Shown here piece by piece: positions 29,327-37,909 of a stretch of DNA of 46,408 nt; the first letter of the stretch is position 1; every line of letters begins with the position of its first letter. A model generated the notes under the pieces. That model did no database searches. It was given only the letters and a program-made list of their open reading frames with translations, and was not told the DNA's origin. The translations under genes were made by a program, and so were the position numbers. The stretch spans positions 1-46,408 of the forward strand of contig JACQFS010000066.1 in NCBI GenBank assembly GCA_016199935.1. The letters run 5' to 3'. This stretch comes from Verrucomicrobiota bacterium. GTDB taxonomy: Bacteria; Verrucomicrobiota; Verrucomicrobiia; Limisphaerales; JACQFS01.

Positions 29327-29622
29327 GCCAAATAAATCCTCCCATCCTCCACGCGCACCGGCACGCGCGTCGCGGGGCGCGCGGGAACCTCGGCGCAGGC
29401 GCCGGTGCGGATGTCGAAACCCCAGCCGTGCAGCGGGCAGAAGACCTGGCCGTTCTCGCAAAAGCCCTCGCCGAGCGGACCGGCCTTGTGCGGACAACGG
29501 TCGTCGAGGGCGAAGACTTCGCCGTCGAGGAGGAAGAGCGCGATCTCGCGTTCGCCGGAACGCACGCGCAGGGGGCGGCCGGCGGGGAGGTCGGAGAGTT
29601 GGGCGAGAGGAGTGGGCGTCAT
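29317..29622 (-). CDS. Rieske 2Fe-2S ferredoxin, NirD-like
   Basis: A 101-residue single-domain Rieske protein. C43-P-H45 (DRCPHKAGPLGEG) and C62-P-L-H65 (VFCPLHGWGFD) are the two cluster-binding motifs. Size and sequence resemble the small subunit of assimilatory nitrite reductase (NirD) and stand-alone Rieske ferredoxins. No nirB or oxygenase is in the window, so an electron-carrier role is inferred. The final Ser-Gln and stop fall in the adjacent palindromic repeat. Confidence 0.88.
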   Translation of the reverse strand: MTPTPLAQLSDLPAGRPLRVRSGEREIALFLLDGEVFALDDRCPHKAGPLGEGFCENGQVFCPLHGWGFDIRTGACAEVPARPATRVPVRVEDGRIYLASQ

Positions 29623-29636
29623 TCTTTGCTTTTGCT

Positions 29637-30173
29637 TCAGCCAGTTCGTGTTTGCAGTTTTCTTAGAAGCGCGAGCTCCAAGGCGAACACGGCACCGGGA
29701 ATTGAACAGAGAAATGAGAAGACAATCTCTTCTGTCGAGGCTCCAACGCCTTTCACATACCAGATGATTATTCCGTCAGCCCATCCGATCCATTCGTGCG
29801 GATTTCCCGACGCGATCTGACGATTCGCGCGCTCCCACGCATCGTTGTCTGACGGAGCCGGAAAGTTTGCGATGCGCCAGCTTCGAGGCGACAGATTTGC
29901 ACCGAGGATTATGACGAAGGCGAGGATTCCTACCGTGGCTCCAGTCACCAAAATGCTTTTGGGAAGCATTCCTGCAAACATGGCCAACACGGAAACAGGC
30001 AAGACGGCAATGAAAGCAGCTCGTGACAAAAATTTAAGCGGTGCAGCGGTCAACTGGGATTCCAACAGCCCTTGGTCGAAGCCTGCCAACTCGATAATCC
30101 ACGCACCAACCACTACGAAGATGAAAACGGCGAGCACGACGAGAATTGGAAGCCGCCAAGCCATTACTTTCAT
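29637..30173 (-). CDS. Integral membrane protein, unknown function, AT-richer than neighbours
   Basis: A 178-residue protein with four hydrophobic helices (about 8-30, 50-70, 73-93 and 145-168) and a soluble loop (about 95-140, RIANFPAPSDNDAWERANRQ) between the third and fourth. No family was recognised. Two 60-base rows counted by hand were 43 and 50% GC, lower than flanking genes, so it may be acquired. ATG 30173 is preferred: a GGGGGA stretch lies about 10 bases upstream and the gene then starts 7 bases after the TPR stop. A TTG at 30191 would add 6 residues and overlap the TPR gene. Confidence 0.6.
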   Translation of the reverse strand: MKVMAWRLPILVVLAVFIFVVVGAWIIELAGFDQGLLESQLTAAPLKFLSRAAFIAVLPVSVLAMFAGMLPKSILVTGATVGILAFVIILGANLSPRSWRIANFPAPSDNDAWERANRQIASGNPHEWIGWADGIIIWYVKGVGASTEEIVFSFLCSIPGAVFALELALLRKLQTRTG

Positions 30174-30180
30174 AATATGG

Positions 30181-30636
30181 TTATCCCCCAACCTTCTTGT
30201 TCTTCTTCCACGGCATATCGGGCATGGTGGCCGGGAGGGTGACGGGTTTGGGCTTGGGCTGGGCGAGTTGGAGTTCGGGATCGCCCTCGGGCTTCGCGTT
30301 CGGGTCGGGCTTGGCCATGTTGCCCTTCCACGAGGCGACGCGCGCCTGCAGGCCGTGGTGCTCGGCGGTCGTTTTGTCGCCCGCCTTCATGTAGAAGAGC
30401 GAGAGGTTGGTGTGGACGAGCTGTTCGTTGGGCCGCAGCTTCTCGGCCTTGTGCCCCTCGGCGATGGCGGTCGCGTAGTCGCCCTTGCGGTAATGGCACA
30501 TGGCGAGCGAGAGCTGCGCGTCGAAGTTCGCCGGGTCGGCGTCGAGCAGCGCGCGGAATTTCGCGATGGCCTGGTCGTATTCGCCCTGGCTGAAGTCGAA
30601 CATCGCGTCGTCGTATTGCTCCTGCGGCGTGGTCAT
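30181..30636 (-). CDS. TPR-repeat protein
   Basis: A 151-residue protein. The first 100 residues form about three tetratricopeptide helices pairs: YDDAMFDFSQGEYDQAIAKF, DAQLSLAMCHYRKGDYATAI and LVHTNLSLFYMKAGDKTTAE. A Pro/Lys-rich tail follows (KPEGDPELQLAQPKPKPVTL). There is no signal peptide, so it is cytosolic and likely a protein-interaction scaffold; partners are unknown. The ATG at 30636 begins just before the first repeat; a longer open frame upstream was not used. It is divergent from the HAD gene across a palindromic repeat. Confidence 0.8.
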   Translation of the reverse strand: MTTPQEQYDDAMFDFSQGEYDQAIAKFRALLDADPANFDAQLSLAMCHYRKGDYATAIAEGHKAEKLRPNEQLVHTNLSLFYMKAGDKTTAEHHGLQARVASWKGNMAKPDPNAKPEGDPELQLAQPKPKPVTLPATMPDMPWKKNKKVGG

Positions 30637-30702
30637 GGGTTCGCGTTTGACAATGGAGGGTATCTCACGAGTCTTGCCGGACGCAATGCGCGGGATTGTT
30701 TT

Positions 30703-30780
30703 CAAGTTTTCAGGTTATCAAGTTGTCCGGTCCGCCGTGCGCAGATGACGCACCAGATAACTTGAAAACCTGACAACCTG
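30703..30780. repeat. Palindromic repeat, family E (copy 1), between TPR and HAD genes
   Basis: Inverted repeat made of TTTTCAGGTTATCAAGTTGTC-like units. The reverse complement of the left arm (30703-30727) matches the right arm (30756-30780) at about 21 of 25 positions. It lies between divergent genes, 12 bases before the GTG of the HAD gene. The same arm sequence recurs at 38466-38559. Confidence 0.8.
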
Positions 30781-30792
30781 TTAACTGAACCA

Positions 30793-31578
30793 GTGAAATC
30801 TCCGATCAAACTCCTCTCCACCGATTTCGACGGCACGCTGCACGCGGAGTTCGAGGACCCGCCAGTGCCGGTGCGGTTGCAGGAATTGATCGGCCAGCTC
30901 CAGCGCCAGGGCGCGAAGTGGATCATCAACACCGGCCGCGATCTGCCGAGCCTGATGGAGGGAATGGCGCGCGCGCGGATGTCGGTGAAGCCCGACTACC
31001 TCGCGCTGGTGGAACGTGAAATTTACGTCCACGAAGGATCGCAATACGTTCCGCTCGCGGATTGGAACGCGCGTTGCGACGCCCGGCACGCGGAACTTTT
31101 CGTTCGGTTGCGCGGCGACGTGGAGGAGTTGCGCGCGTGGATTGACCAGCGCTTCGACGCGACGATTTACGGCGACATGTGGTCGCCGTTCTGCGTGATC
31201 ACCAAGACGCTGGAGGACATGGATGCCGTGCAGGTGTTCCTCGAAGATTATTATCAAGCCGCGCCGGACGTGGCCGTGGTGCGCAACGATGTGTATCTGC
31301 GTTTCAGCCATCGCGACTTCAACAAGGGCACCGCACTCGCACGCATTGCTTCGCTGGTCGGCGCGCGGCCCGAGGAAACTTTTGCGGCCGGCGACCACCT
31401 CAACGATCTGCCGATGCTGTCGCGAGAATTCGCCGGGCTGTTGGCCGCGCCGGCGAACGCGGTGCCCGCCGTTAAAAATTCGGTGCGCGTGCAGTCGGGC
31501 TTCGTGGCGGAGGAACCGTTCGGGCACGGAGTTTTTTCCGCGCTGGAACATTTTCTTGGCGGACGCGGCGTGCATTAA
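30793..31578 (+). CDS. HAD-superfamily (Cof-type) hydrolase
   Basis: A 261-residue protein with a GTG start. LLSTDFDGTLH (D11, D13) is HAD motif I, WIINTGRD motif II, the Lys of motif III is near FNKGTAL, and FAAGDHLNDLPML is motif IV. The Cof-type cap lies between motifs II and III. Such enzymes dephosphorylate sugar phosphates and other small metabolites; the substrate is not known. It begins directly after a palindromic repeat and is divergent from the TPR gene. No Shine-Dalgarno sequence is seen. Confidence 0.87.
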   Translation: MKSPIKLLSTDFDGTLHAEFEDPPVPVRLQELIGQLQRQGAKWIINTGRDLPSLMEGMARARMSVKPDYLALVEREIYVHEGSQYVPLADWNARCDARHAELFVRLRGDVEELRAWIDQRFDATIYGDMWSPFCVITKTLEDMDAVQVFLEDYYQAAPDVAVVRNDVYLRFSHRDFNKGTALARIASLVGARPEETFAAGDHLNDLPMLSREFAGLLAAPANAVPAVKNSVRVQSGFVAEEPFGHGVFSALEHFLGGRGVH

Positions 31579-31704
31579 GTCTCTTAAAACCAAAAGGTCG
31601 TGAATCAAGGACGCTAATTCGCGTCAGCCGACCCGGCCCGCCGGTTTGTCCAGACACCCGCCAGGTGCCTGATTTCATTGGCTTTTCTGCGCTCTGAATA
31701 CCCT

Positions 31705-31732
31705 TTGACACGAAAGGTTCGGGTGATACGGT
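31705..31732 (+). promoter_or_regulatory. Candidate sigma70-type promoter for korAB
   Basis: TTGACA at 31705-31710 matches the -35 consensus fully; TACGGT lies 16 bases further at 31727-31732 as a weak -10. The site is in the 247-base gap between the HAD gene and korA, giving a leader of about 90 bases. The -10 shares TACG with the candidate purA promoter. I saw no other structure in this gap apart from short GC-rich stretches. Confidence 0.45.
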
Positions 31733-31825
31733 TTTCGCCCGCGTCCTTCCCGGTTGGGTGAAGCGGCGGGATTTTCGTCACGTCTGACGAAAGGCCATGA
31801 GAACATTTTATTGAGCAACGAATTT

Positions 31826-33655
31826 ATGAGCGACACCACGACAGCGGCAGTTTCCGGCGGCGGCAGCGGGCCGAAGCTGACCAAGATCAACGAAGCGGTC
31901 ATCCGCATCGCCGGCAATTCCCAGGACGGCATCCAGGCCATCGGCGGTTTTCTGGCGCGGCTTGCCGGGCGCAGCGAGCAGGAAGTCATGACGTTCATGA
32001 CGATTCCCTCGACCATTTCCGGCGGCCCCTCGATTTTCCAGGTGCGCATCGGCTCGGGCGAAGTGCTGAGCGCGGGCGATGAGGCGGACATGCTCCTGTG
32101 CTTCTACCAGCACAGCTACGAGGACCACATCAAGTCCATCAAGCTCGGCGGCATCGTGCTCTACGATTCGGACCACGTGACGCCGAAGCCGGAGTGGCAG
32201 GAAACTTACCGGCACGTGGGCGTGGCGATCTCGAGTCTCGTCGTCGAGGCCATCGGCGGCACGGGCCGCGACAAGGGCAAAAACATTTACGCGATGGGGT
32301 TGCTCGCGAAAATTTACGACCTCAACGTGCCGAAGCTCACGAAACTCATCGAGGAGCGTTTCACCGGCAAGGACACGAGCGTGGTGGCGAATGCGCTCAC
32401 GTGCTTCAACGCCGGCTATAGTCACTCGCTGGAGAATCTCCTGAAGACCTACCAGTTCTATCCCGCCGAGGGTAAAACCGGCAGCCAGGTCGTGATGAAC
32501 GGCAACGAGGCGCTCACCTTCGGACTCATCGCGGCGGGCGTGCGCTTTGGCGCGGGCTATCCCATCACGCCGTGGTCGGACATCATGGAATCGCTGCGGC
32601 GCGAGTTGCCGAAATACGGCGGCATGTTCATCCAGACCGAGGACGAGATCTCCGCGATCTCGATGGCCATCGGCGCAAGCTACGGCGGCCGTGTCGCGGT
32701 CACCGGCTCCAGCGGCCCCGGCATCTCGCTCAAGACTGAGGCGCTCGGCTGGGCTTCGATGGCGGAAATGCCGCTCGTCGTTGTGGACGTGCAGCGTGGC
32801 GGTCCCTCGACGGGCATGCCGACGAATGTCGAGCAGTCCGACCTGAACATCGCGTGCTTCGGCGGCCACGGTGACAGCCCGCGCGTGGTGCTCGCGCCGG
32901 CGAGCGTGGAGGATTGTTTTTACACCGCGATCGAGGCGGTGAACATCGCGCGCAAATACAGCACGCCCGTCATCATTCTCACCGACCAGGGCATCGCGAC
33001 GCGCATCGAGGCGTTCCCCGAGCCGGACCTCGCGAAGATTTGCCAGGACATCTCGCCCGACTTCACGACGGTCGCGGAGCACAAGCCTTACGACCTCAGC
33101 GCGCCGGACGGCATCACGCGCCACCTCGCGCCGGGCACGCGCGTCGCGAGCGGAAAATATCCCATCGCCACCGGACTCGAGCACGATGAACTCGGCCATC
33201 CGACCGGCTCGCCGAAGTTGCACATGCAGATGACCGCCAAGCGCCGCAACAAGCTCAAGAAGCTCGGCACCGATCTGCCCACGCCCAAGACCATCGGGCC
33301 AAACGAGGGCCAGATTCTTTTGGTCGGCTGGGGCTCCGCGCTCGGGCCGATCACCGAAGCCGTCACGCGCGGCCGCAGCGTGGGCGACGCGATCTCCGGC
33401 CTGCACCTCAAGCACATCAACCCGCTGCCGAACGGTCTCGGGGAAATCTTCAAGGGCTTCCACCACGTCTTCGTCGTCGAGTTGAATGACGAGGGGCTCT
33501 ACGGCTACGGCCAGTTCGCGCAGGTTCTCCGCGCTCGCTATGCCGATCCGAAAATCCGCGGCATCAACAAATCCGACGGTCTCACTTGGAAGATCAAGGA
33601 GATCCTCGACCGCGCGCGCACGCTGGCCGACGCGGTGCAACAAGGCAAAGCCTGA
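31826..33655 (+). CDS. korA: 2-oxoacid:acceptor oxidoreductase, alpha subunit with fused gamma domain
   Basis: A 609-residue protein. The N-terminal domain (about 15-190, INEAVIRIAGNSQDGIQAIG) is the gamma subunit, fused to the alpha/pyrimidine-binding domain from about 215 (GNEALTFGLIAAGVRFGAGYPITPWS) and the C-terminal domain II (ILLVGWGSALGP; FVVELNDEGLYGYGQ). The complex oxidises a 2-oxoacid, probably 2-oxoglutarate, to acyl-CoA with ferredoxin as acceptor. korB follows after 33 bases. The frame opens earlier, but ATG 31826 just before the gamma domain is the family-like start. No delta ferredoxin subunit gene is present, as in many aerobic KorAB enzymes. Confidence 0.93.
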   Translation: MSDTTTAAVSGGGSGPKLTKINEAVIRIAGNSQDGIQAIGGFLARLAGRSEQEVMTFMTIPSTISGGPSIFQVRIGSGEVLSAGDEADMLLCFYQHSYEDHIKSIKLGGIVLYDSDHVTPKPEWQETYRHVGVAISSLVVEAIGGTGRDKGKNIYAMGLLAKIYDLNVPKLTKLIEERFTGKDTSVVANALTCFNAGYSHSLENLLKTYQFYPAEGKTGSQVVMNGNEALTFGLIAAGVRFGAGYPITPWSDIMESLRRELPKYGGMFIQTEDEISAISMAIGASYGGRVAVTGSSGPGISLKTEALGWASMAEMPLVVVDVQRGGPSTGMPTNVEQSDLNIACFGGHGDSPRVVLAPASVEDCFYTAIEAVNIARKYSTPVIILTDQGIATRIEAFPEPDLAKICQDISPDFTTVAEHKPYDLSAPDGITRHLAPGTRVASGKYPIATGLEHDELGHPTGSPKLHMQMTAKRRNKLKKLGTDLPTPKTIGPNEGQILLVGWGSALGPITEAVTRGRSVGDAISGLHLKHINPLPNGLGEIFKGFHHVFVVELNDEGLYGYGQFAQVLRARYADPKIRGINKSDGLTWKIKEILDRARTLADAVQQGKA

Positions 33656-33688
33656 GTCGGACGAAAAAATATCTTACCAATCACCACC

Positions 33689-34648
33689 ATGAGCACCCTC
33701 ACCGTTCCTTTTGAATCGCTGGCCCGCACGACCAGCACCGTCAACCTCCCCGTGCCCGCGCCCATCGCCGACGCCGACCGCAAGGGCCTAACCAAGAAGG
33801 AAACCGCCGCCGACCACCCGACGTGGTGCCCCGGCTGCGGCGATTTCTCCGTGCTCGCGCTCTATTTCAAACTCATCGAGAAGCGTAAGATCTGGCACGA
33901 GAAGATCACAACCATCGCCGGCATCGGCTGCTCCAGCCGCTTCCCGTATTTCGTGCAGGCGCATGGGGCGCACTTCATCCACGGGCGCGCGCTTCCCTTC
34001 GCGAGCGGCGTTTCGCTGAGCCGGCCCGATCTGCATGTGTTCGTCTTCGGCGGCGACGGCGACGCGTTCTCCATCGGTGGAAATCATTTCAACCACACCG
34101 CGCGCAAGAACATCAAGATGACCTACTGCGTCATGGACAACTTCGTCTATGGCCTCACCAAGAAGCAGACCTCGCCCACCTCGCCAATCGGCTTCAAGAG
34201 CAAGACCGACACGTGGGGCGCGGTGGACCAGCCCATCAACCCGATGAAGCAGGCCGTCAGCGCGGGCGCGACCTTCGTGGCGCGCACCTCCGCCACGAAT
34301 CCGAATCACGTCCTCGCGATGATGGAAGCCGCGATGGACCACGACGGCTTCAGCTTCATCGAGTGCCTGAGCGAGTGCGTGGAGTTTTTCCCCGGCGCGT
34401 TCGACGCCTCGAATCCGCGCAAGGGCGGCAAGTTTGAGAACATGCCCGAGGGCCACGACGTGACCGATGAACTCGCCGCCTACAAGCTGGCGGGCGAACC
34501 GTTCCCCGGCCGCTTCGGCATCTTCTACAAGGTGAACCGCCCGACGAAGAACGCGCTCGAAGCCGGCATCAACACCGCCGCGCAGGCGAAGGTCGCGGGC
34601 AAGAAGGACTGGGAAATCCTCCAGGCGACGTTCAACCGCATGAAGTGA
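33689..34648 (+). CDS. korB: 2-oxoacid:acceptor oxidoreductase, beta subunit
   Basis: A 319-residue protein. HPTWCPGCGDFSVL and AGIGCSSRFPYF hold the cysteines that bind the 4Fe-4S cluster. FGGDGDAFSIGGNHFNH and the downstream Asn (VMDNFVYGLTKKQTSPTS) are the thiamine-diphosphate and Mg-binding motif. It carries the catalytic cofactor of the KorAB enzyme, which with SucCD gives a ferredoxin-linked route from 2-oxoglutarate to succinate. The 40-residue N-terminal extension is longer than usual. A strong intrinsic terminator follows the stop. Confidence 0.94.
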   Translation: MSTLTVPFESLARTTSTVNLPVPAPIADADRKGLTKKETAADHPTWCPGCGDFSVLALYFKLIEKRKIWHEKITTIAGIGCSSRFPYFVQAHGAHFIHGRALPFASGVSLSRPDLHVFVFGGDGDAFSIGGNHFNHTARKNIKMTYCVMDNFVYGLTKKQTSPTSPIGFKSKTDTWGAVDQPINPMKQAVSAGATFVARTSATNPNHVLAMMEAAMDHDGFSFIECLSECVEFFPGAFDASNPRKGGKFENMPEGHDVTDELAAYKLAGEPFPGRFGIFYKVNRPTKNALEAGINTAAQAKVAGKKDWEILQATFNRMK

Positions 34649-34670
34649 GACACGCGAAAAAAGTTTCACC

Positions 34671-34699
34671 AGCCCCGGCAGCGATGCCGGGGCTTTTTT
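34671..34699 (+). terminator. Intrinsic terminator after korB
   Basis: A 9-base perfect stem, AGCCCCGGC (34671-34679) with GCCGGGGCT (34686-34694), has a 6-base loop and runs straight into a stretch of six Ts. It lies 23 bases after the korB stop and should end the korAB transcript. Confidence 0.9.
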
Positions 34700-34701
34700 G
34701 T

Positions 34702-34763
34702 GACACACGGATTTCACGGATGCACACGGATTCAATTCGTGCCAATCCGTGAAATCCGTGTCC
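34702..34763. repeat. Palindromic repeat, family F (copy 1), upstream of POTRA/Sel1 gene
   Basis: Inverted repeat with a perfect 17-base core: acacggatttcacggat at 34705-34721 and its reverse complement at 34745-34761, with a 23-base loop that itself carries an ACACGGATT unit. The right half (34729-34763) is repeated in direct orientation with changes at 37910-37943, at the other end of the gene. Confidence 0.85.
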
Positions 34764-34843
34764 AACGTCTGCGAATGGCCGGCTTGCGTTCCGGTCCTCC
34801 CGATGGTCTGCTCGCGCCAACAAACCCCAATCCGGAGTCACCA

Positions 34844-37800
34844 GTGATCGCGCCCAACTCTTCCGGCCACTTGCCGCGGCTTCGATTTTTTCCGGTTCCC
34901 CCTCCGGTCAGCGTCCTGATTCTTTGTTTGATCGCGTCGCTGGTGGCCGGCGCGCAGCCCGGCCTGCCCGTTGGGAAAAAACCGCTCCCTCCTCCGGTCG
35001 CGCGCAGGGACTCGGGTCCGCGTGTCGGCAACCTCGGCGAGACGTCGCGCCTCGACTTCACCGGCCTGAAATCCTTTCGGACCAACGACCTGACCGACGC
35101 CCTGTTGAAGTCGCCGGATTTCCTGCTCGCGTCGCACCCGGTCGCGCCGCGGGACGGATATGCGCCGGCCCTCGCCAAGCTGCTCCGGGCCGGCTTGCTC
35201 GCCAACGGATTTCCCGAAGCCCGGGTGACCGCGCGCCTGGACGAGCCGGCTGGCCGGATGCGCGTGGCGATTGCCGAGGGGCCGCGGTTTCATTGCGGGG
35301 CCGTGCGCCTGCCCGGCGCCAAAAGCATCCCGGTGGACGAGGTCGTGAAGCGATTGGTGAACGCGTGGCCGCCGAAGGATGAGTCCAAGCCCGCGCCGGA
35401 TGTCTTCGCCGCGGCCAGGGAAAACCAATCCGCGGCGGACCGGAACGCGGAGACGAAACAAACGGCGGCCTTGTGGAAGCGCGGCGACTCGGTGTCGTTT
35501 CATCCCGCGGAGGACAAGGACCGCACGAATCGCGTGAGCGAGGTGCTGTCGGAATGCGGCTACTTTTTCCCTGTGTTCACCGTGCGCGTCGAGCGTCGCG
35601 AAGGCACCGGCACCGCGGAACTCGTCATCGAGATTCAGGACGAAGGCCCGCACGGGACCATCGGCGCGATCGAGGTGCGCGGGCTGAAGAAGAACACGCC
35701 CGCCGAGTTTCTCGAATGGCTCAAGGCGAAGCCCGGCCAGCCGGTGGCGTTCGATCTGGTGAGCCGTGTCGAGCATCAACTGTGGGAGTCGGCACGGTTT
35801 CTTGGCTACCAGGTGGTGCCGGCGAGCGTCGCCAGCCAGCCGGGGAAGGTGTCACTGCAGATCGAGGCGAAGGAGTATCCCGCCGCGCCGAAGCTCACGG
35901 AGCCGTTCACGCCCGAGGAGCGCGCGTGCCTCAAGTGGCGCGACTGGATGGAGGACGCGCTCGGCCGCGGCGAGGAGTTTATCTTCGGCGTGGAGGTGAC
36001 AGACTTCTCCTTCGGGATGGGCCGTTTCACCGGGAAGCTCGAACTGGCCGTCTCGCGCGACTCACTGGTGGTCGTGAGCCGCACGGGGGGAAAAATCGGA
36101 GGTGCGCTCCTCGTCGCGACCAACGGCGCGACCTACTTCAACGCGGCGACCGGCCGCAGACTTCAGTTTCCCCTCGGCGGTGCGCGGTTTCGGGCTTCCG
36201 TCGCGGTCCAGCCGCGGCCCGGGGCGGACGCGGATTCGGATTCGGATTCGCTCTTCGACTTCACTTTCTGGGCCGGTCTCGCCACGAACAACGAGGACGA
36301 CCACGGCGGGCCGGTGAAGTTTGAATTCAAGCTCGCACCTTCGGCTTTTCTTTCTCAGGCGCACGGCTCGGACAGCTCTGTGCATCTCGAAAACGGCGTC
36401 CTCTCGATCTCCTCCAGCAACGGAGTCACCCGGGTCAACGCAACCAACGGCACCTTGATCGAGTATTCCAGTCAGTCCGAGTATTCCAGTCAGTCCAGGG
36501 AAGACCCGGACGGTCGGAGCGCGATCCGCATCCGTTCCGAGCGCGGCGCGATCGGGCGCCTGACGCGCGAGATCGCGACGGCGGGTGGTTCCGCGCCGAA
36601 TCTGTTTCGCACCAACCAGCCGCTCGCCTCGTTCACGGCGGTGGCCGCGGCGGAATTCATCGAGTCACCGGCGTTCACTTTCCTGTTCACCAATGCGCCG
36701 CCCGTCGCGGCGCGCCGCGAGTCCGCGAGCGCGCTCGAACACCTGCTCCAAGCCGGGGCGCTCGAGCCGCTGGAGCGGTGGTTCGCGGACTGGACCCGGC
36801 CGACGGACGGCGACTCGACCTTCAGCATCCCGATGGACGAACCGTCCTCGCTGCCGGAAATGCAGCGGCTCCTCTGGACCTGGGGCGCGTCGCTCGTCTC
36901 CCAGTTCAGCCAGCAATATCTGCCGGCCGGCTCGTGGTCCGCGACGCTCGCGCGTGAGACCGTGATGATTTTCGGCGGGCGGCCGGCTTATTCCGAGGCG
37001 GAACTCAACCGCGTCTTCGATTCGCCGCACACCGGGCCGATCGGTTTTCTCGCCGGCGCCGCCGTGCTCAAGGCGGCGGGAATGCCACGCGTCGCCGCGC
37101 AATTCGCCGAGCGCGGCCAGCAGCGGCTCGCGCTCGCGGATTTCAAACGGGACGCCGCGCTCGTGCTCGATTCCGCCACGCCGCTCGGGCGCGAGTTCGA
37201 CCATTGGGTGGCTGCGTTTGAAGTGCTCGACGCGGAGGAACGGCGCGCGTTGGCCGGCTTGCTGCCGGCCGCGGCGGTTGAGTTTTTTAACTCGCGAGCC
37301 GGCGCCGGAAAAATCCGCGCGCAGCTCGAGCCGCAGCTCGACGAACTCTGGAAGACCTCGCTTCAGGCCCGGATGGACACGGCCCTCAAAAACCTGCTCG
37401 CCAGCACCGGCGTGCAACTTGAAGCGGAGCGGCTCTACAACGAGGGGTTGGCGAACTTTCAGGGAACCGGCCGGCCCAGAAATCCGCCCGAGGCCGCGCG
37501 CCTCTTCCGGCTCGCGGCGCAAAAGGGCAGCGCCCAGGCGGAGTATGCGCTCGCGCTCATGCACGAGCAGGGCGAGGGTGTCGAGCGCGACTTGACGAAG
37601 GCGCTGCCACATTTCGAGCGTGCCGCGAGCAATGGCGTGCTCGCCGCGCAGATGAAGCTCGGCGAGCTTTACAGCAGCGGCTTCGACGTGCCGGCCGATC
37701 CCGTCGCGGCGCTGTTCTGGTATCGGGTGGCGGCGCTGGGCGGCGATCGCGTGGCGGTGGCGCTGGGCAACTCGGTCGCCCGCCGCCTCACGCCCGAGCA

Positions 37801-37900
37801 AGCCGTTGCCGTGGCGCGACGACTGCAGGAGTTTGTGCCCGAGGCGATGAAGCGGCCGGCCGCTCCATCGGCGGAAAAGGCCGGTGGAATCGGGCGGTGA
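34844..37900 (+). CDS. Large secreted protein with POTRA-like and Sel1-repeat regions
   Basis: A 1018-residue protein with a signal peptide (hydrophobic core VSVLILCLIASLVAGA, about residues 22-37). Residues about 65-175 (LDFTGLKSFRTNDLTDALL; LLANGFPEARVTARL; GPRFHCGAVRLPGAKSI) and about 240-345 (GTIGAIEVRGLKKNTPAEFL; ESARFLGYQVVPASV) resemble POTRA domains of BamA-type proteins, but no C-terminal beta barrel is visible. A beta-rich then helical middle follows, unrecognised. The last part (about 865-980) contains Sel1 repeats (NPPEAARLFRLAAQKGSAQA; AEYALALMHEQGEGV; ALFWYRVAALGG). The GTG at 34844 has a GGAG six bases upstream and gives a normal signal peptide; an ATG at 34775 would add 23 residues. 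A periplasmic or surface scaffold role is inference. Confidence 0.7.
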   Translation: MIAPNSSGHLPRLRFFPVPPPVSVLILCLIASLVAGAQPGLPVGKKPLPPPVARRDSGPRVGNLGETSRLDFTGLKSFRTNDLTDALLKSPDFLLASHPVAPRDGYAPALAKLLRAGLLANGFPEARVTARLDEPAGRMRVAIAEGPRFHCGAVRLPGAKSIPVDEVVKRLVNAWPPKDESKPAPDVFAAARENQSAADRNAETKQTAALWKRGDSVSFHPAEDKDRTNRVSEVLSECGYFFPVFTVRVERREGTGTAELVIEIQDEGPHGTIGAIEVRGLKKNTPAEFLEWLKAKPGQPVAFDLVSRVEHQLWESARFLGYQVVPASVASQPGKVSLQIEAKEYPAAPKLTEPFTPEERACLKWRDWMEDALGRGEEFIFGVEVTDFSFGMGRFTGKLELAVSRDSLVVVSRTGGKIGGALLVATNGATYFNAATGRRLQFPLGGARFRASVAVQPRPGADADSDSDSLFDFTFWAGLATNNEDDHGGPVKFEFKLAPSAFLSQAHGSDSSVHLENGVLSISSSNGVTRVNATNGTLIEYSSQSEYSSQSREDPDGRSAIRIRSERGAIGRLTREIATAGGSAPNLFRTNQPLASFTAVAAAEFIESPAFTFLFTNAPPVAARRESASALEHLLQAGALEPLERWFADWTRPTDGDSTFSIPMDEPSSLPEMQRLLWTWGASLVSQFSQQYLPAGSWSATLARETVMIFGGRPAYSEAELNRVFDSPHTGPIGFLAGAAVLKAAGMPRVAAQFAERGQQRLALADFKRDAALVLDSATPLGREFDHWVAAFEVLDAEERRALAGLLPAAAVEFFNSRAGAGKIRAQLEPQLDELWKTSLQARMDTALKNLLASTGVQLEAERLYNEGLANFQGTGRPRNPPEAARLFRLAAQKGSAQAEYALALMHEQGEGVERDLTKALPHFERAASNGVLAAQMKLGELYSSGFDVPADPVAALFWYRVAALGGDRVAVALGNSVARRLTPEQAVAVARRLQEFVPEAMKRPAAPSAEKAGGIGR
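36231..36250. repeat. GGATTC hexamer run inside the POTRA/Sel1 gene
   Basis: Three tandem copies of a GGATTC hexamer encode an Asp-Ser run (DADSDSDSLF). In-frame microsatellite-like tract; its expansion or contraction would alter length by two residues per unit. Confidence 0.7.
36461..36496. repeat. 18-base perfect tandem duplication inside the POTRA/Sel1 gene
   Basis: gagtattccagtcagtcc at 36461-36478 is repeated exactly at 36479-36496, encoding EYSSQS twice in a low-complexity Ser-rich stretch. Perfect identity at the DNA level points to a recent in-frame duplication. Confidence 0.9.
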
Positions 37901-37909
37901 ATTCCGGCG

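Noticed and set aside
31808-33643. 611-residue open frame on the - strand opposite korA
   Set aside because: Low-complexity composition and complete overlap with the well-supported korA; a coding shadow.
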